Below, piece after piece: positions 1 through 15,812 of a stretch of 64,000 bases of DNA (its first letter is position 1; every line of letters begins with the position of its first letter). The DNA comes from Mnemiopsis leidyi (taxonomy: Eukaryota; Ctenophora; Tentaculata; Lobata; Bolinopsidae), in the NCBI GenBank assembly GCA_000226015.1, contig JH152694.1:2058-66057 (forward strand), in the 5' to 3' direction. Position numbers and translations under genes: made by a program. The notes under the pieces were generated by a model. The model did not search any database and was not told the DNA's origin. It was given only the letters and a program-made list of their open reading frames with translations.

Positions 1-1010
1 ATGGTCTTATTAAGCGCATAATTTGGGTCATGGCCAACAGTTATCCCTTGGAGAGCCTGAGTAACATCAGACTTAAAAGCGTTTTGCGTTTCTTTGCATG
101 ACGCGAGTTAAGTGCAGTCAATCTTCCTCTGACTTATGGTCGTTTTGAACACAAACAGAAATGCTTTTGTGAATTTATACAAACAACAACTAATTTGTGG
201 TCAGAGCAAAGCTTTGTACCTCCATATGATATAGCATTTTTGAGCATACATTTACTTTGTCGCTTGAGTCGATTTGAGAGTAAACTTTCTCACCACTCTT
301 GTAAGTTACCCTGGCAGTATGAGTAGATTTTTGCCCTGAAGGATGCTGAAAACAGGTATTAGTCACAAGCAAGTCATTTGAACAGACAAAATCCAATAAA
401 CATTCTCCATTGAAGTTCCTAGCACCCATGCCATATCTCCTGACATGATGGTGAAGTCCGTTTACACTATCAGAGTACATGAGTTTACCACCCTGCTGTC
501 AAAATCCCCCAAATAATAAACTTCCCATCTAGAAGGAACATTATAAGCTTTCTGAAGATCGTCATAGAAGCTAGATGACAGGCAGATATCTTTTCATGAT
601 TTGGTGTTTGTTGGGCTATAAGCATTTATACATCTGACAAGCATGGGGCTGTTGTTTTTACAAGGAATTTTGATGTCTATAAATGAAACTCTGTCACTGA
701 TGTACTGAAACTTTTCTATGTGAGGAGCCAATTTCTAGCTGACCACCTAACCCAGGCCACCCTGACCTATACCATTAATAAGATTTGTCTGCATCATGAA
801 ATTAGTTTGTTATTCTTGTGCAATGTAAGTTCGTTGTTCTTAATGACCTTTGTTTCCTGGAATGCTAGAATGTCAAGCCCGTAAGACATCAAATCCTCCT
901 CCAGTAGGTGCTGACTGCTGCTTTTCTGATTTTAAAAGTCCAAGCACGTTAAAAGTACCCAACCTCAGCATACTTAAAAACAAATCATACAACATAGGGA
1001 TTCCAGGATT
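1..1010 (-). mobile_element. Relic of a non-LTR retrotransposon (LINE) endonuclease region
   Basis: Read on the minus strand, this stretch gives pieces of an apurinic-endonuclease-like domain as found in RTE/CR1-type LINEs. Around 793-904 the translation contains DILAFQETK, whose QETK holds the family's catalytic Glu. Around 345-480 it contains YGMGARNFNGECLLDFVCSN, the usual RNxNGxxLLDF block, followed by a QID remnant of the late NQIDY motif. The pieces are interrupted by stops and frame changes, so the copy is dead. The reverse transcriptase is not seen and would lie off the left edge. A host gene of the CFDP2 type, which derives from such elements, was considered, but the decay argues against it. 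The exact clade is not certain. Confidence 0.75.
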
Positions 1011-3395
1011 CCAAGATAGTCTTTAGGGTTGAGCAGTAGACTTTAGCTAGATGACGTCATCACTTGTCATACCACCTGACTTTAATTTTTGTCTAAACAT
1101 TTTTATCCTAGCTATTGCAGCAACTACAATTTGTATTCCATGATCAGCTAAATTAATCCTACATTGCATTCCATCACATTCATGTTCCAACTTCCAAAAG
1201 AATAAATTATCTGCTGGAAACTGAACACTGCGGGACCTGATGGATGTTCCTTTTTGTTTGCTATAAATGCTTTAGAAATGTATGACATTGCCGCTGATAT
1301 TATGTATAGTCTGAACTACGGGTCCTTAAGCATATTACAAGCATTTATGAATACAATCCATCCTGAGTAAATTGTCTGTTACTAGAATGATCTGACATAT
1401 ATTTATCTTCACACTTCTGCATGGTAAAATGCATAGCCAACTAATTTGAACAACAATAATTGAAAGCTTACCAGTATCAGTTTTTTATAGGCACGCATAG
1501 TTTATATATTTCTATCGTCTGGCTGTCAACTTTTAACATGGCAGTTGCTCCGATATGCATTTTCACAGCATTTATGAATAAAATCCATATAGAGTCAATT
1601 GTCTGCTACTAGAATCATCAGACTTATATATATCTTCACAATATATGGCAATATGTAAAGCCAACTAATTTGAACAACAAAAAGCTTACCAGTGTCAACG
1701 AGTAATGCAAATACAAAATTGACATTTAATGATATTTTTTTGCTTTCATGATATTTCTCTACTTTTATCTCTCCGAATGTTATTTTTGACATGTATATTT
1801 ATTTTTTCTCTTGGACTAACAATGTTATGATATAGGCACACATTGTTTATATATTGCTATTTTATTATTAAATTATCAAAGGAGAAAATAAAAACTTGTT
1901 TAACTTGACTTGTTCAACTTGAATTGCAAAGGAGAAAATAAGCCATTTGTAGCTTTTAGACTTATTCAGGACGTCCTTAAACATGGACCTGGCCCACTCT
2001 AAATCCTTACTTAGAAGTCCTCAGTTAATTCTATGTCAGACTTGCCCTATTTAAAGTCTGTAAAGACTTAGTTAGTATTGCTACACATTATTTAATAAAT
2101 ATTTTACAGTCAAATATTATCACCCCATTGTTCATACAAATAGGCAGGAGACAAACAGGCCAGGGGTGAAGGAAGATCCTCAAGACAGGGGGGGGGGGGC
2201 ACTTTCAGCTCAAAGTTTGCCAACAATGCTCCCTCTTCAGCACTTTGTGCCACCTTGCTTGCACATGCTATATATAATTTCGTTTTCACCCAAAAAATGG
2301 TGTTTGCCTAAGCTTCATGTTCAGGTTAATATAATCAAATTCTTTGAGAAATCTTGCGTTTAAAGTTGCTTTTGAAGCATTTAGACATTAGAACTTTAAG
2401 GACTTTGAGATTTTACAATGGTTTTTATCAGTCCTGGGTGCTCAAAAATTCAGCTTAAGCCAGCCTCTCTGCCCCCAACCCCTGTTCCGCCACCCATCAA
2501 ATAGGCATGACATGAGACGAGTACAAGACATAGTGAAAAGAAATCAACAAAGCCGTGCATGCATTGTTCAGCACTGCTCATACCACATGCATTGAGTTAT
2601 ACTGTATATCTTTATTCTGGAGTTAATGAAGATAAGTAAATGGGACAGGAATATTAATATTAGATATTTGACTTTGTTGCAATTACTCACACAACAGCAG
2701 TCTGGCCACAGTGGAAAAGTGGGCAGAAAAGGTGAAAGGAATAGCTGTGGTGACAATTGTTGAGTGAGTTTATGCGAGAGAGCAAGCATAGCAACAGAGT
2801 CTTATACTATTTCAGCTATTTGTCAAGTTGTTAAACCAGTATAACCTACAAGCATGCACACTGATAGAAATCCAGACAAGCTGCCAGCTTGCTCACACTC
2901 TGTGTGAGCCAGGCAACCTGCCCCAACTGGCAGCCACACGCAAGCATTGGTCACACCAGTTCAGCAATTACAAATTACAAATAGTGACACAAAGCAGTAT
3001 ATTATTATAAATTTTCATGTTACCCTTATAAGCCCCCTGAAACAGATTATGATTTAAGGTTGTTTCTTATGCAAAATCGTCCATAATTTAGCTGTTTTTC
3101 CTTGATTTAAAGTGGAATCTCTCTGTGTTGGCTCCATAGTTTAAGTGTAAATCGTTTTGTTGCCCCTTAGTTATAAGCCTAAACTCTTGCAAACTTTCCC
3201 TCGGATGCTCCATATGTATGTGCACAATGTTCAATCAAAATCGCTAAAACATATGCTCTGGAAGGTTGTTGCAATAAAAAATAGCATTTTGGATAATGCA
3301 TTCATAATTCTAATTGTGATGGATTTTAAACAGGTTTAAACTATTTCATTCTATTTTGTTGGTATAGCTTTCGTTAACTATTTTATCAATCAAAC
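1011..3395. other. Intergenic DNA, no gene seen
   Basis: AT-rich sequence with only short ORFs that lack family resemblance. It contains a diverged direct duplication (described separately at 1,340-1,862) and a poly-G run near 2,189. The last few hundred bases before 3,396 presumably hold the promoter and 5' untranslated part of the REV1 gene. No clear TATA box or upstream splice site was identified. Confidence 0.5.
1340..1862 (+). repeat. Diverged direct duplication of about 140 bp
   Basis: The block at about 1,340-1,480 (starting AGCATTTATGAAT and running to a TTACCAGTATCA-like end) recurs at about 1,567-1,698 with many substitutions. A following segment containing ATAGGCAC and TTTATATAT occurs near 1,485-1,516 and again near 1,826-1,862. 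The arrangement looks like an old tandem duplication or two nearby copies of a dispersed element. No coding capacity is seen. Confidence 0.6.
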
Positions 3396-5486
3396 ATGAA
3401 GTCATTGGTTTCTGTCATCATGGGGAGTCACAAAGACTACATGACTCTAAAGAGACAAAAGTTAGATGAGCAAAACACAAACCAAAGATTCCTTCTGGAG
3501 GATGGTAAAGTATCTCAAATATTTAAAGGTGTTTCAGTGTACATTACTGGTTTTACTGACCCACCTTCAGCTGTTCTCAAAGAGATTGTATTACGAAATG
3601 GTGGTAGTGTGCAGATGTTTTTTAGTAAAACACATGTTACCCACATTGTTGCCTCGAATTTGCCTGACTTTAAAGTCAAGCTTTGGAAGAATGATATGAT
3701 TGTTACCCCACTGTGGATAGTTGATTGTGATGCTGCCCAGTCAAGGTTATCTGAGGCCAAATACATACTGTACCGAACTTCTGAAAATATTAAAGACATG
3801 ATGACCAAAAACGAAGTCAACATTGTTAAAAGTGTGTCCAAAAATATACCAGAAACAACCAGTAAGGATTTTGTGGGAGAATTTTATAGTAATTCACGTT
3901 TGCATCATCTTTCCACATCAGTCTCTGAATTAAGACATGAAGTTTCGAGGCTGCAAAGTCAATACCATCCATCTTATATGCCAACAAACAGAAAGCAAAC
4001 TGCATCAGTCATAGTTCATGTCGATATCGACTGTTTCTTTGTTTCTATATCGCTTTGTTCACGTCCTCATTTAAGGGGCAAACCTGTTTGTGTAACTCAT
4101 GCAAAGCCCAATGACAAGTTGGATTCATATGCAGAAATTTCTAGCTGCAGTTATGAAGCAAGGAAATTTGGAGTGCAAAATGGAATGTTCCTAGGAAATG
4201 CTCTTAAGCTTTGCCCAAATATCATTACTGTGCCTTATGAATTTGAATCTTATCACAAAGCTAGCAATGAACTGTATAGGATTCTTGTTGAAAAAACTCC
4301 ATACGTCGAAGTTGTAAGTTGTGATGAAGCATTTATGGATATTGTAGAGTTGGTGGATATTTCAGACGAAACCTTAATTCAAGAATTTGTTCAAGACTTG
4401 CGATCTCAAATCCACTCTTCCATTGGCTGTACTGTTTCTGCGGGCATTGGCCCAAATAAACTTGTTGCAAGGATGGCCACTAGACAAGGAAAACCAAATG
4501 GTCAGTATGTCTGTTACTCTGAGGAGTCAGTTCAAGATTATATAAAGTCCCAGCCACTTCAGAATCTTCCTGGCATTGGAAGGGCAACTTGTCACAAGTT
4601 AGAATTGCAAAATTTTAAATTATGTGGTGATCTCTTGCTCAAAAGTAAGGCAGAATTGTCAGATTTGCTGGGTCCTAAAACTGGTGAAACTGTTTATTAT
4701 TACTGCAGGGGTATAGATTTGAGGGATCTTATTTTAAAGCATGAGAGGAAAAGTATTTCAGTTGAAATAAATTATGGAATAAGAGTTGAAACCATCAAAG
4801 AATTGGAAACATTTTTGTTGAACTTGTGTAAAGAACTAGACAACAGAATGAAAGCAGAGAAAGTTTCAGGATCTTTGGTCACACTTAAGCTTAAAGAACG
4901 TTCAGAAAATGCTGCTGTTGAACCCATCAAGTACATGGGGCATGGTATTTGTGACAACATAAGTAAATCTGTCAACATAGCTAATGCAACAAATGATGGA
5001 AGTGTTATTCATTCTAAGGTCATGTCATTGGTCAATAGTATGACATTGATCCCCAGAGACATTCGAGGTATTGGTGTGCAAATTAGTAAGCTTAAAGACT
5101 CTAGTCTTGATCAGAAGAATTTCGCAAATACAAACAAGAAAATTTCTAAGGGTTCTAAAGATGTGCCAATTTGTACATCCTTTCAGTGTTCTGTGCCTGA
5201 ATTTTTGGGACACAAAAACACAGGAGATGTGAAAAATATCATCAAAAATTGGTGTGAAAGTCCTGAACCCTACCAAGTAGATGTAGATAAAGTAGATGAA
5301 TATTTATCACAGCTGATAAAATACCAAAACATCAATTTTGTTCAGGAGCTGTTGAAGTTTATGAGGAAAATATTAAAGGAGAGGAGGGTTCCTGAGTGGA
5401 ATGCTGTATTTAATTCAACACTTCAAAATGTGCAAAGACAAATTCATGTTATCCTGAATGGAATTCTGAATTTGGAGGATCTTTGA
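3396..5486 (+). CDS. REV1: REV1, translesion DNA polymerase (dCMP transferase), intronless
   Basis: A single open frame of 696 residues. REV1 inserts dCMP opposite abasic sites and damaged G in the nucleus and serves as scaffold for the other Y-family polymerases and pol zeta. Visible in order: the YMTLKRQKLDEQ segment that matches the conserved REV1 N-terminus and supports the ATG at 3,396; a BRCT domain (about 43-127); the SRLHHLS segment (about 167-173), which carries the Arg that pairs with incoming dCTP; the Y-family palm with HVDIDCFF (about 208) and SCDEAF (about 308-313), holding the catalytic acidic residues; the little-finger region; DIRGIGVQISKL (about 555), diagnostic of REV1; and a C-terminal polymerase-binding domain (about 631-696). 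It is much shorter than the roughly 1,250-residue vertebrate protein. Only about 60 residues separate the polymerase from the C-terminal domain, and I see no LP-containing ubiquitin-binding motif there. The absence of introns is odd beside its spliced neighbours. Confidence 0.96.
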   Translation: MKSLVSVIMGSHKDYMTLKRQKLDEQNTNQRFLLEDGKVSQIFKGVSVYITGFTDPPSAVLKEIVLRNGGSVQMFFSKTHVTHIVASNLPDFKVKLWKNDMIVTPLWIVDCDAAQSRLSEAKYILYRTSENIKDMMTKNEVNIVKSVSKNIPETTSKDFVGEFYSNSRLHHLSTSVSELRHEVSRLQSQYHPSYMPTNRKQTASVIVHVDIDCFFVSISLCSRPHLRGKPVCVTHAKPNDKLDSYAEISSCSYEARKFGVQNGMFLGNALKLCPNIITVPYEFESYHKASNELYRILVEKTPYVEVVSCDEAFMDIVELVDISDETLIQEFVQDLRSQIHSSIGCTVSAGIGPNKLVARMATRQGKPNGQYVCYSEESVQDYIKSQPLQNLPGIGRATCHKLELQNFKLCGDLLLKSKAELSDLLGPKTGETVYYYCRGIDLRDLILKHERKSISVEINYGIRVETIKELETFLLNLCKELDNRMKAEKVSGSLVTLKLKERSENAAVEPIKYMGHGICDNISKSVNIANATNDGSVIHSKVMSLVNSMTLIPRDIRGIGVQISKLKDSSLDQKNFANTNKKISKGSKDVPICTSFQCSVPEFLGHKNTGDVKNIIKNWCESPEPYQVDVDKVDEYLSQLIKYQNINFVQELLKFMRKILKERRVPEWNAVFNSTLQNVQRQIHVILNGILNLEDL

Positions 5487-5607
5487 AAATCATCTTCATA
5501 AATTTTGTATTATGATTGCCTTTTATCCTTTCCATGTTTTGAATCAGAAAACTTTTTTCAGTAAGTCAAAACATTAGTTTTGAAACTATTTAAGTAAATC
5601 AAGCTCT

Positions 5608-5613
5608 AATAAA
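5608..5613 (+). terminator. Poly(A) signal AATAAA for REV1
   Basis: A canonical AATAAA about 120 bases after the REV1 stop codon and upstream of the NDR kinase start. It is the first such hexamer after the stop, so it is the likely 3' processing signal. Confidence 0.6.
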
Positions 5614-5865
5614 GCAGAATAATTAATTAACACATGTAATATGGCTAAATGTCCTCACAGGTAATAAGGACTTTAAGGCAGTTAGGATTCTAAGTTTAGA
5701 ATTCGCTTCCTTAATGACGTCTATGGTTACTGTTGATTGTCATAAACTTGTTATATCACACTAAAATAACATGAAATGGAATGCACAGCTTAAATAATGA
5801 CTTCATTGCTAGGAATGTGATATTGTGATCAGAAGACTTCACTCACAGTAACTCTTTAAACCGAT

Positions 5866-10101
<4,236 letters not shown>

Positions 10102-11059
10102 AGAGTTTAATTTTGTTAGATTATAATTGTGAAGGAATTTTGATGAGGGGAGTTTTATGAATTCTCCTGCTGAGCCGCTTTGATATCTCTGAAATTATTC
10201 GGGAACAATGTTAATACTATTTGAATGGAAATTTCATTAAGGTCCTCATCTGCAGTTTGTAAATTGATAGGACCTCTTAAATATGGCGATATTTATGTCG
10301 ATACTGTTATTGTTAATAAGTGTTGACGTCAGCGCTAGTTTGTAAAAACGGCCCATTTTGCTAGTTGATGTTTTCTAACAATATCATCGTTAAATGTTCG
10401 GACATCCTGTTTGTAGGTTAATTTTGTTATAGCAAACATTCCGCACAAGTTTTCGAAGGCAGGTATTTTGATGCTTTGTGTTTAGGGAGATAGTTTAAAT
10501 GACTCAGGTCCGATGATGTTGTATTTAAGATTTCGATGTTTGATGAATTGATATTTACTAAGCTGTTGTTCTAAAGATTGTTCTGTCCACCTCGTATTAC
10601 AACTTTACAAATTCAGTTGAGCGCGATGACCGTAAAACATTATTTTATGAGGGTTGTACTGTGGTCAACGTTTTCTTTGGTCATGTGATGTGCCGCGCGA
10701 GTATTATTTTACCAGCACGCACGTACACATAACTTTTTTGGTGATTCAGTTCGATCCGGAGGCCGGCCAAAGCCATAGCAATACAGCTATTACAGTATTA
10801 CGTCATGGTATATTTCCGTGATTTTGAATCATTTAAAATTTGACACTTTTAAGATTAAAACTGGACCATACATAGCAATTTTAATTCACCAGGATTTTCT
10901 ACTCATGATTCATTTCATCGTCGAATCACTTATGCTAGCCTCACGTTGCGGCCCATTTTCAAATTCGAAAAATTTCTGACAACGTCAGGCAAGGTTTTGC
11001 TTCAGAATTAAGCAAACTTGAGACATATGATCATAAACCTATTACATATAGTCAACAGT
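10102..11059. other. 3' flank of the kinase gene; convergent intergenic region
   Basis: No coding sequence is seen. The plus-strand kinase ends at 10,101 and the minus-strand coiled-coil frame ends at 11,061, so the two transcription units converge here. The region presumably holds both 3' untranslated regions. No AATAAA for the kinase was found close to its stop. Confidence 0.5.
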
Positions 11060-11065
11060 TTTATT
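11060..11065 (-). terminator. Poly(A) signal AATAAA overlapping the stop codon of the third coiled-coil tail
   Basis: On the minus strand the end of the frame reads CTAAAATAAAACTG. The TAA stop (11,063-11,061) lies inside an AATAAA hexamer (11,065-11,060). If used, cleavage would follow within a few tens of bases and leave a very short 3' untranslated region. I find no hexamer close to the stop at 12,860, so this site may serve both tails. Confidence 0.5.
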
Positions 11066-12413
11066 TTAGCTCAGATTCTACCTCCGCAAGCTGAATCTTA
11101 ACTTTCATGAGCTCGCTCTGAAACTCAGTCCGCTGTCCTCGAATTCTCTGATTTTCGCTCTCCAAATGTTGGCATCCGAGACAATCAACATCGATCAGAT
11201 TAATAGTGAAGTTCAACAGGGAAGATTTCAGGACATCCAGCTCCATTTCTTGTTCAATGATATCAGAATGAAGGAGCGCTATGTCGTTCATTAATTTTAC
11301 TCGTTTGGCTGAATTAGGGCTTCTTTCTAATTTATTCTCAAGAGTTTCCAGCTTTTCTCTCAGTCCATCGATTTCTTTTTCTTTTGAGTTTACATCAGCT
11401 TTCATAGATTTCATAGTTCCTTTCTTCTCTTCATGGGATTTTTTCAGTGATACGGCATAAGCACACTCCCCTCTGATACATTCATTTTTAGTGAATTCCA
11501 GCCTTGCTTTTGTCTCAACCAGCTCATTTTCCATTGAGTTCATGGTGTTTTTAACATTCTTTTGCTCCTCGTGAAATCCATCTAATAGCGCTTGATATTG
11601 CCGTATCTCCAACGACATAGATTCTTCAGCTTCTCTTCCCTTCTCCAGCTCCTCCTCCAACTTGGATGTCTGATCTCTCGTCTGAATCAATTCCAGGTTC
11701 AGAGCACGAATAATCTCCTGCGGCTCTCCCAGTTCAGCTATCTTCTTTGTCAATCTCGTTATCTTTTTATCTTTATCTTCAATTTCTCTCTGTTTCTCAA
11801 CAATCTTGCCCTCAAGTGTGCTGACTTGGTTTTTGAACGCTTGCAAGCTTCCTGCGAGATTCACCTTGCTCCTGGTCGAGCAAGGACTTTGGCTCATCTC
11901 GTCCGTTTCTGACAGACAGTTTGGGGATACGTATCCCGAGTTTGGTAGCTGGAGCATCTCGAATTCTTGTCTTCTTATCGTTTGTAGTTCCTCGTACATT
12001 CTCAGCTCCTTCTCGATTTCTTTGTTTTTCTTCTCCAGCTCCTGAACTTTCTTCTTCTGTTTCTTCACACTCTTCTTTCGTTTGTCACACTCCACTTCGA
12101 CAGATCTCTTCTCTGATTTTACAACTTCCACCCTCTCAATCAGCATTTCCAACTCAAGTTTGGCATCATGTAGCTTCTTTTGGAGTGTTTTCTCTGACGT
12201 CATCAAATTCTCGACCTCAGTTTCAAGCGACTTGTTGGCGTGTTCTAGATACTCCAATTCTGCTAAAAGTTGAGTTTCACTGTGGGCGAATATGTGAGAA
12301 AATTCGGATGGATTTCTGGTGTGCCCGCGGTCAGGAGACAATACAACCCGTAGATGGTCTGGTGTTTGGTCCAGCTTGTCCCAGGAGTAGCTTCTGGTCA
12401 GCATGGATTGTCG
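11061..12413 (-). CDS. Coiled-coil exon, third tail module (alternative 3' exon or paralogue)
   Basis: A 450-codon open exon. A splice acceptor (CGTTTCAG, ending at 12,414) precedes the codons CGA CAA TCC ATG, so it starts in phase 0. The first ATG is at 12,404, but the acceptor suggests the exon joins an upstream one. After about 45 residues with a Ser-rich leader (SYSWDKLDQTPDH) the sequence is heptad-like coiled coil, rich in Glu, Lys and Leu, to the stop at 11,061. It contains one C-x4-C motif (CIRGEC, 11,463-11,480) and a closer pair (CLGC, 11,172-11,183) near the end. The C-x4-C motif also occurs in the two larger coiled-coil exons upstream, so these are probably related. It could be spliced from the Ras-association exons as a short alternative tail or have its own missing 5' exon. 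Confidence 0.7.
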   Translation of the reverse strand, partial: RQSMLTRSYSWDKLDQTPDHLRVVLSPDRGHTRNPSEFSHIFAHSETQLLAELEYLEHANKSLETEVENLMTSEKTLQKKLHDAKLELEMLIERVEVVKSEKRSVEVECDKRKKSVKKQKKKVQELEKKNKEIEKELRMYEELQTIRRQEFEMLQLPNSGYVSPNCLSETDEMSQSPCSTRSKVNLAGSLQAFKNQVSTLEGKIVEKQREIEDKDKKITRLTKKIAELGEPQEIIRALNLELIQTRDQTSKLEEELEKGREAEESMSLEIRQYQALLDGFHEEQKNVKNTMNSMENELVETKARLEFTKNECIRGECAYAVSLKKSHEEKKGTMKSMKADVNSKEKEIDGLREKLETLENKLERSPNSAKRVKLMNDIALLHSDIIEQEMELDVLKSSLLNFTINLIDVDCLGCQHLESENQRIRGQRTEFQSELMKVKIQLAEVESELK

Positions 12414-12859
12414 CTGAAACGGTTTTCATTATGATCATTTGATATTAGCCAAGACGTATCGTGCTATAGAATTTGAATTTACATATGTTTTCCTTTTATT
12501 AATCCAGCGAGGTTGAGAATTGGATATTGTTGTTTCATCAGGAAGAGAAAATATAACAAACCAAATTTTTTACGTACTGATATTTATGAACACAATCCAG
12601 CTATCAGCAATGTAAGCCATTCATTTTCTCCAAGATTAGATATCATGAAAGCTCATACTGTACACGTACTGTACATGTTTATTACTACCGAAATGATGAA
12701 AAATTTTCCCACTGAGTTTCCTTCCAAAACAGACCTGCTGCCATCTATAAACGCGATTAAAATGTCTGCGAAAAGTGCATGATAAAAGTGCTTCATTTTT
12801 TTTCGGTGCAGAATGAGATATAATATTTACAATCAGCAACAATTTACGATGGCCTCCTC
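12414..12859. other. Gap between two coiled-coil exons
   Basis: About 450 bases between the stop codon at 12,860 and the acceptor at 12,414 on the minus strand. It contains AT-rich sequence and no recognisable promoter or further coding exon, which is one reason to suspect that the 12,413-11,061 exon is reached by splicing. Confidence 0.4.
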
Positions 12860-15812
12860 TTATTTTTCAAAATTTGCCATAAGAGATTTCATGGTCCTCG
12901 ATCTTGTTCTCTGAACTGGAGCATAATTTTTTCTCATTTGTGGATCATTTCCAGAATCATAGCTGATATTCCTTAGATTGATGTCGTAGTTTGGATGAGT
13001 GTATCGTTGTTCAGACGGTATTTGATCAGCCTGCTTGTAAGAATACTGTTTATTTTCTGAAATACTAGACGGGTGCTCCACAGCCCATCCTTTAACTTTG
13101 GCCACCTCCAGTGCTGCTTGCTGAGACTTAACTTTTCGCTCCAGATCCTTGCAGTTTTCTAGGGTTGTACGGAGTAGTTCTTGGAGAGAACGGTAGTCTT
13201 CACGCTTTCTCGTCAGTTTGTCAGTTGAGGTGTTCAGCTCTAGAGTCAGATCTAAGTTTTTCATTTCGACGTGCTCTAATTTGGACTTCAAGAGGTCAAT
13301 CTCTGTCAACGATTTGTCAACTTTGTGTCGGAGCTCCTTACAAGATGGCCGGACACATTTTTTTTCATCCGACATTATGTCATAAATCTGTGCATTTGTC
13401 GTTGAAACCAGGTCCTTTAGGTTAAGATATTCTGTTTTGAGATTTTTGATCTTATCTTTCTGTCTCGCTATCTTCTCTTGCGCTTCTTCTAACTCCCGAG
13501 ATACTTCGCTTACTTTAGCTCCTGGCCGTGTTTTCACATCAGCGTGGTCCGAAAGAGAAGACAAAGACGAAATCTGGGAACTTGTTCTAGAAATGGGCAG
13601 AAGTAGTTTCTGGTTCTCCTCCTTTTCAAGCTCTTCACTATTATCTCTCTTATTTCTTCCATTTTCTTTTTCCTCAGCCTCCCTTCTTTCACTATCTTCT
13701 CTTCGAGATGTCTCAACTTCGAGTTTTCTCTCCATATCTGCAAGTTGGGTGTTCAAAGAAACTGTTTCGTTTGTCAGAAGTCTACTGTGAGTTTTACTCT
13801 TTTCTAACATTGCCTCCAGATCTGCTACCTTCATCTTGAGTTCATCTCGCTCTTTACCAATCTCTAAAACTCGTTTTGTTTTGTTTGATAGATCTTCCTC
13901 AAGTAATTGGTAATTTCGTTCTTTGTCTCTGAGCTCGGTCTTGAGTTCTAGCAAAAGTTCCGATTCTTTAGCACTACCAGTTCGACAGGAACCATCCTCA
14001 CATCTCTTTCTTAAAACCACGATTTCTTCTTTCATGTTTGCCAACTCTTTTTCAAGTCGGCGGTTCAGTTTCTCAGTTTCTTTTGAAATATTCTCATTGT
14101 TGATCATCTCCATTTTGTACACTGCAAGCTCCTTTCTCAGTTCATCTTTCTTTGCGGTTAACTTCTCAACTTTTACGTTAAGCGTGTTGATGGTGTCCTC
14201 CCCTTTCTGAACGATGTACTTTGTCTCGCTGTCTTTACTCACAAATTTCATCCCGTTTGGACAAGCCCCTGAATTACAGAGTTGATCCTTATCTGCCAGT
14301 TTACATTTCAATTGTTCTGCTTCTTTCACTAGCTCCAGAAACTTTTCGTCAGCTTTGATTTTTGAAGTTTCCATTTCGCTTATCTGCTTGTCCATTGCCA
14401 CCATCGTTGCGTTCATTTCTTTCCGCTTCAGCTTGGACTTGCTCAATTGAGATTGCAGGCTAGCCATGATCTCGTCCTTTTCTATTAACTCTCGTTCGAG
14501 TTTCTTGCCGGACACACATAGACCTTGACCGCACCTTTCGTGCACAATCGCTATCTGCTGGTTCAAAGCTTCGATCATCTCGTTGATATTGTCCAGCTCC
14601 TTAGATTTCTCCTTCCACTTGGGTTCCAACAGTCCCAACTTATCCGAGAGTTCAGAGTTCTTGGTCCGAAGTCCGAGGTTCTCCAACTTCAGATCACTCA
14701 ACTCCATCTTCATTCTCTCGATCGTCCCGGTCATCACTCCCTCCATCTCCTGGTGACGAATTGTCATGCCCTCGTACAAAGTTTTGTAACTCATCTGATC
14801 ACTCTCCGTACTTAGTTGGCTCTCGAGCTGAAGGAGGCCTGTGGAGTCTGCTTCTTCTGCCTGCTCTTTCCGTTCCTTTTCAAGAGATTCAAGGACGTAA
14901 AGTTTTCGCTTCAGGAGCTCAATTTCGTCTTTCAGAGTTGTGCATTCTACTTGTAAGAGCTGCTTTTGAGATTCTTCCTCTTTGAGTTGCCTAATTAGTT
15001 CGTCGTTGTCAAATTGTGCTTCCAATAATGCTTCCGTCGTTTCTTTCAGCTGTGCTTTAATTCTATCTCGCTTCAATTTCAACTTATCCTTCGAATGTTT
15101 TTCTTCCTCAAAAGCGGTCATGAGGTTTTTGAACTTTTCCCGTAACTCAAACTCTGATCTTTTGTCGCGAACAAGCTTTTTATCATTTATAGAAAAATGA
15201 GCCTCAACTTCATGGACATTATCGGAGAGTGCCAGGAACTTAGCAGACTCGGTGTTCTCAGACGATATGTTTGAATCGGGATCTGGAGTGGATTTTTTAC
15301 TGGCGACGGAGTAGGCAAACACTTTGGAGCCGTTCGACTGTAGACTTGACTTACTCGTGCTACGTAGTGATTTGGTTTCCTGAAACACAGACACATTCAC
15401 ATCCACGAACATGTATCAAAATACTATGTCACTAAACTATATTAGTTAAAATAGCGGAAGATCTAATTTATATCCAATCACATTCACAGTATGCGGGGAA
15501 GTAGTACTAGCATTCTTGGAGATAACAACAATTGGTCCATGCCTTTCAATTTCAAATCAGCATAAATTAAGTATTATTGAGTACAAATGACCTATCACAT
15601 ACCAACTACCAAGCTATCAGTATCTTAATCAGCGAAAGACTTCTATTGAATGAACATACAAGAATGAAGATTGCCAGGACAGTATTACCTCATTACCTTA
15701 TCAATGTATCGAGATTCGATGTATATCCGAGGATAACCTTCTGAGTGTTGTTCTTGATCGTATAGCGCAATATGTAGAGGTCTATCCTTGTCCTCCAGTT
15801 CCTCTCCATGAT
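12860..15812 (-). CDS. Ras-association end exon plus large coiled-coil exon, second tail module
   Basis: Two minus-strand exons. The first (15,812-15,697) starts with two bases of a split codon and ends in phase 0; its translation ends SEGYPRIYIESRYIDK. It matches exon 9 of the upstream gene (QEGYPQIWIEDQE) in sequence and in both splice phases, so it encodes the end of a second Ras-association-like domain. The second (15,379-12,860) is an 839-codon coiled-coil exon with acceptor TGTTTCAG and a stop at 12,860. It carries four C-x4-C motifs: CGQGLC (14,516-14,533), CNSGAC (14,261-14,278), CEDGSC (13,985-14,002) and CVRPSC (13,340-13,357). It ends in a basic tail (QRTRSRTMKSLMANFEK). No exons for the start of the domain were found between 15,813 and 19,386. 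Splicing from exon 8 at 26,029 would be in frame and give 1,193 residues. A tandem paralogue with hidden 5' exons is the alternative. Confidence 0.75.

Noticed and set aside
190-480. Open frame resembling a CFDP2-like host protein
   Set aside because: It is a short piece of a LINE endonuclease whose other blocks occur nearby in broken form, so it is reported as a relic.
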